Shown here: piece after piece, positions 6,074 to 6,612 of the stretch
Position numbering within the stretch: position 1 is the stretch's first letter
How the letters are laid out: every line of letters starts with the position of its first letter
NCBI GenBank assembly: GCA_019246575.1
Contig: JAFAQG010000516.1
Location: 1 to 6,612 of the forward strand
Length of the DNA stretch: 6,612 nucleotides
Reading direction: 5' to 3'
Source: Acidobacteriaceae bacterium
GTDB taxonomy: Bacteria > Acidobacteriota > Terriglobia > Bryobacterales > Bryobacteraceae
Made by a program: the position numbers and the translations under genes
The notes under the pieces: model-generated
Told to the model about the DNA's origin: nothing
Databases searched by the model: none
What the model saw: only the letters and a program-made list of their open reading frames with translations

Positions 6074-6612
6074 CTAGTTGCCTTCCTTGGTCGACTGCGC
6101 CTTGTAGCCGTGGCTGGATTCCGGTTTATGGCGGGCAGCGGGCAAGTCGCGTTTTTCGCCTTCGGGAGCGACACTTGCGCCGAACCACCCGCTTGTAATC
6201 CGCCGCCGTCCTTTGCTCTTTCGGCCGGGCTGGATATCTCCGGTGAATGCTTTCGATTCCTGGATGACAACGTTGGGATCGGCGACAAAGCCGATCAGAT
6301 CGTTTGCGGCGTCGCCGCGCACCAGACCCTTGCTCGACCAATGATACGGAAGCCCGATCTGGTGAACGATGTGTCCCTTGATCTTCAACGGACGCATACG
6401 CTGCGTGACCAGTACGCGTGCCACGATCTCGCCGCGCGCCGTTCGAATCGTTGCCCAGCCGCCGTTCTTCAGCTTGCGCTCTGCCGCCAACTCCGGAGAA
6501 ATTTCGCAGAACATCTCCGGTTGCAGTTCGGAAAGCCACGTCAGCCAGCGGCTCATCCCTCCCGCGGTATGGTGCTCGGTCAAACGGTAGGTCGTGATGA
6601 CGTACGGAAAGT
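6074..6612 (-). CDS. fdhA: Formate dehydrogenase catalytic (alpha) subunit, C-terminal fragment (5' end outside window)
   Basis: The frame is open from the window edge at 6612 to a TAG at 6076-6074 and gives the last 178 residues. It begins FPYVITTYRLTEHHTAGGMS, and the conserved run continues through ELQPEMFCEISPELA, RGEIVARVLVTQRM and HIVHQIGLPYHW to ANDLIGFVADPNVVIQESKA. This is the C-terminal molybdopterin-dinucleotide-binding domain of the FdnG/FdoG class of membrane-linked formate dehydrogenases. Full-length proteins are around 1000 residues; the Tat signal, the first [4Fe-4S] cluster and the Sec or Cys metal ligand lie in the missing part, so I cannot say whether the enzyme contains selenium. 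The TTG at 6583 sits inside the conserved block and is not a start. After the usual end near FTGDIQPGR the protein continues for about 49 mostly basic and polar residues. It is the first visible gene of the operon with the iron-sulfur and NrfD subunits. The symbol is generic. Confidence 0.93.
   Translation of the reverse strand, partial: FPYVITTYRLTEHHTAGGMSRWLTWLSELQPEMFCEISPELAAERKLKNGGWATIRTARGEIVARVLVTQRMRPLKIKGHIVHQIGLPYHWSSKGLVRGDAANDLIGFVADPNVVIQESKAFTGDIQPGRKSKGRRRITSGWFGASVAPEGEKRDLPAARHKPESSHGYKAQSTKEGN

Noticed and set aside
6081..6088. AAGGAAGG (minus strand) as Shine-Dalgarno of the iron-sulfur gene
   Set aside because: It is about 16 bases from the ATG, beyond the normal spacing, and it encodes the last codons of the catalytic subunit; I mention it but do not call it as a site.

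Overview
The window looks like a piece of a moderately GC-rich Gram-negative bacterial chromosome. Acidobacteriota, perhaps a Solibacter/Bryobacter-like lineage, is my best guess. This rests on the style of the large TonB-dependent receptor (outer-membrane beta-barrel, so a diderm host), a Tat-exported DUF362 protein, a secreted-type TIM-barrel sugar isomerase, and an NrfD-anchored formate dehydrogenase. The placement is an inference from family flavour and has not been tested. Coding density is very high: five gene boundaries, no gap above 66 bases, and no RNA genes, mobile elements or CRISPR arrays that I can see.

Layout. Positions 1-2067 (+) hold the 3' part of a TonB-dependent receptor gene that begins before the window. 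It faces, with only 21 bases between, a DUF362 protein gene on the minus strand (2089-3270) with a clear twin-arginine signal peptide. A 66-base spacer (3271-3336) separates that gene from a divergently transcribed sugar phosphate isomerase/epimerase-like gene (3337-4290, +), which also begins with a twin-arginine-like motif. The spacer holds a strong Shine-Dalgarno for the DUF362 gene and two overlapping, mutually exclusive inverted repeats just ahead of the isomerase start.

The right-hand third is a minus-strand operon for a membrane-bound formate dehydrogenase, read in the order catalytic subunit C-terminus (6074-6612, truncated by the window edge), four-cluster [4Fe-4S] electron-transfer subunit (5270-6064) and NrfD/PsrC-type membrane quinone-reactive subunit (4323-5273). 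The first two genes are 9 bases apart and in the same frame; the last two overlap by 4 bases (ATGA). Together they should oxidise formate at a molybdenum or tungsten bis-pterin site, pass electrons along the iron-sulfur relay and hand them to the quinone pool through NrfD.

I do not find a clearly unprecedented system. The points most worth a second look are the combination of an FdnH-like tail-anchored iron-sulfur subunit with an NrfD membrane subunit, the paired twin-arginine proteins transcribed divergently, and the competing hairpins in their shared spacer.
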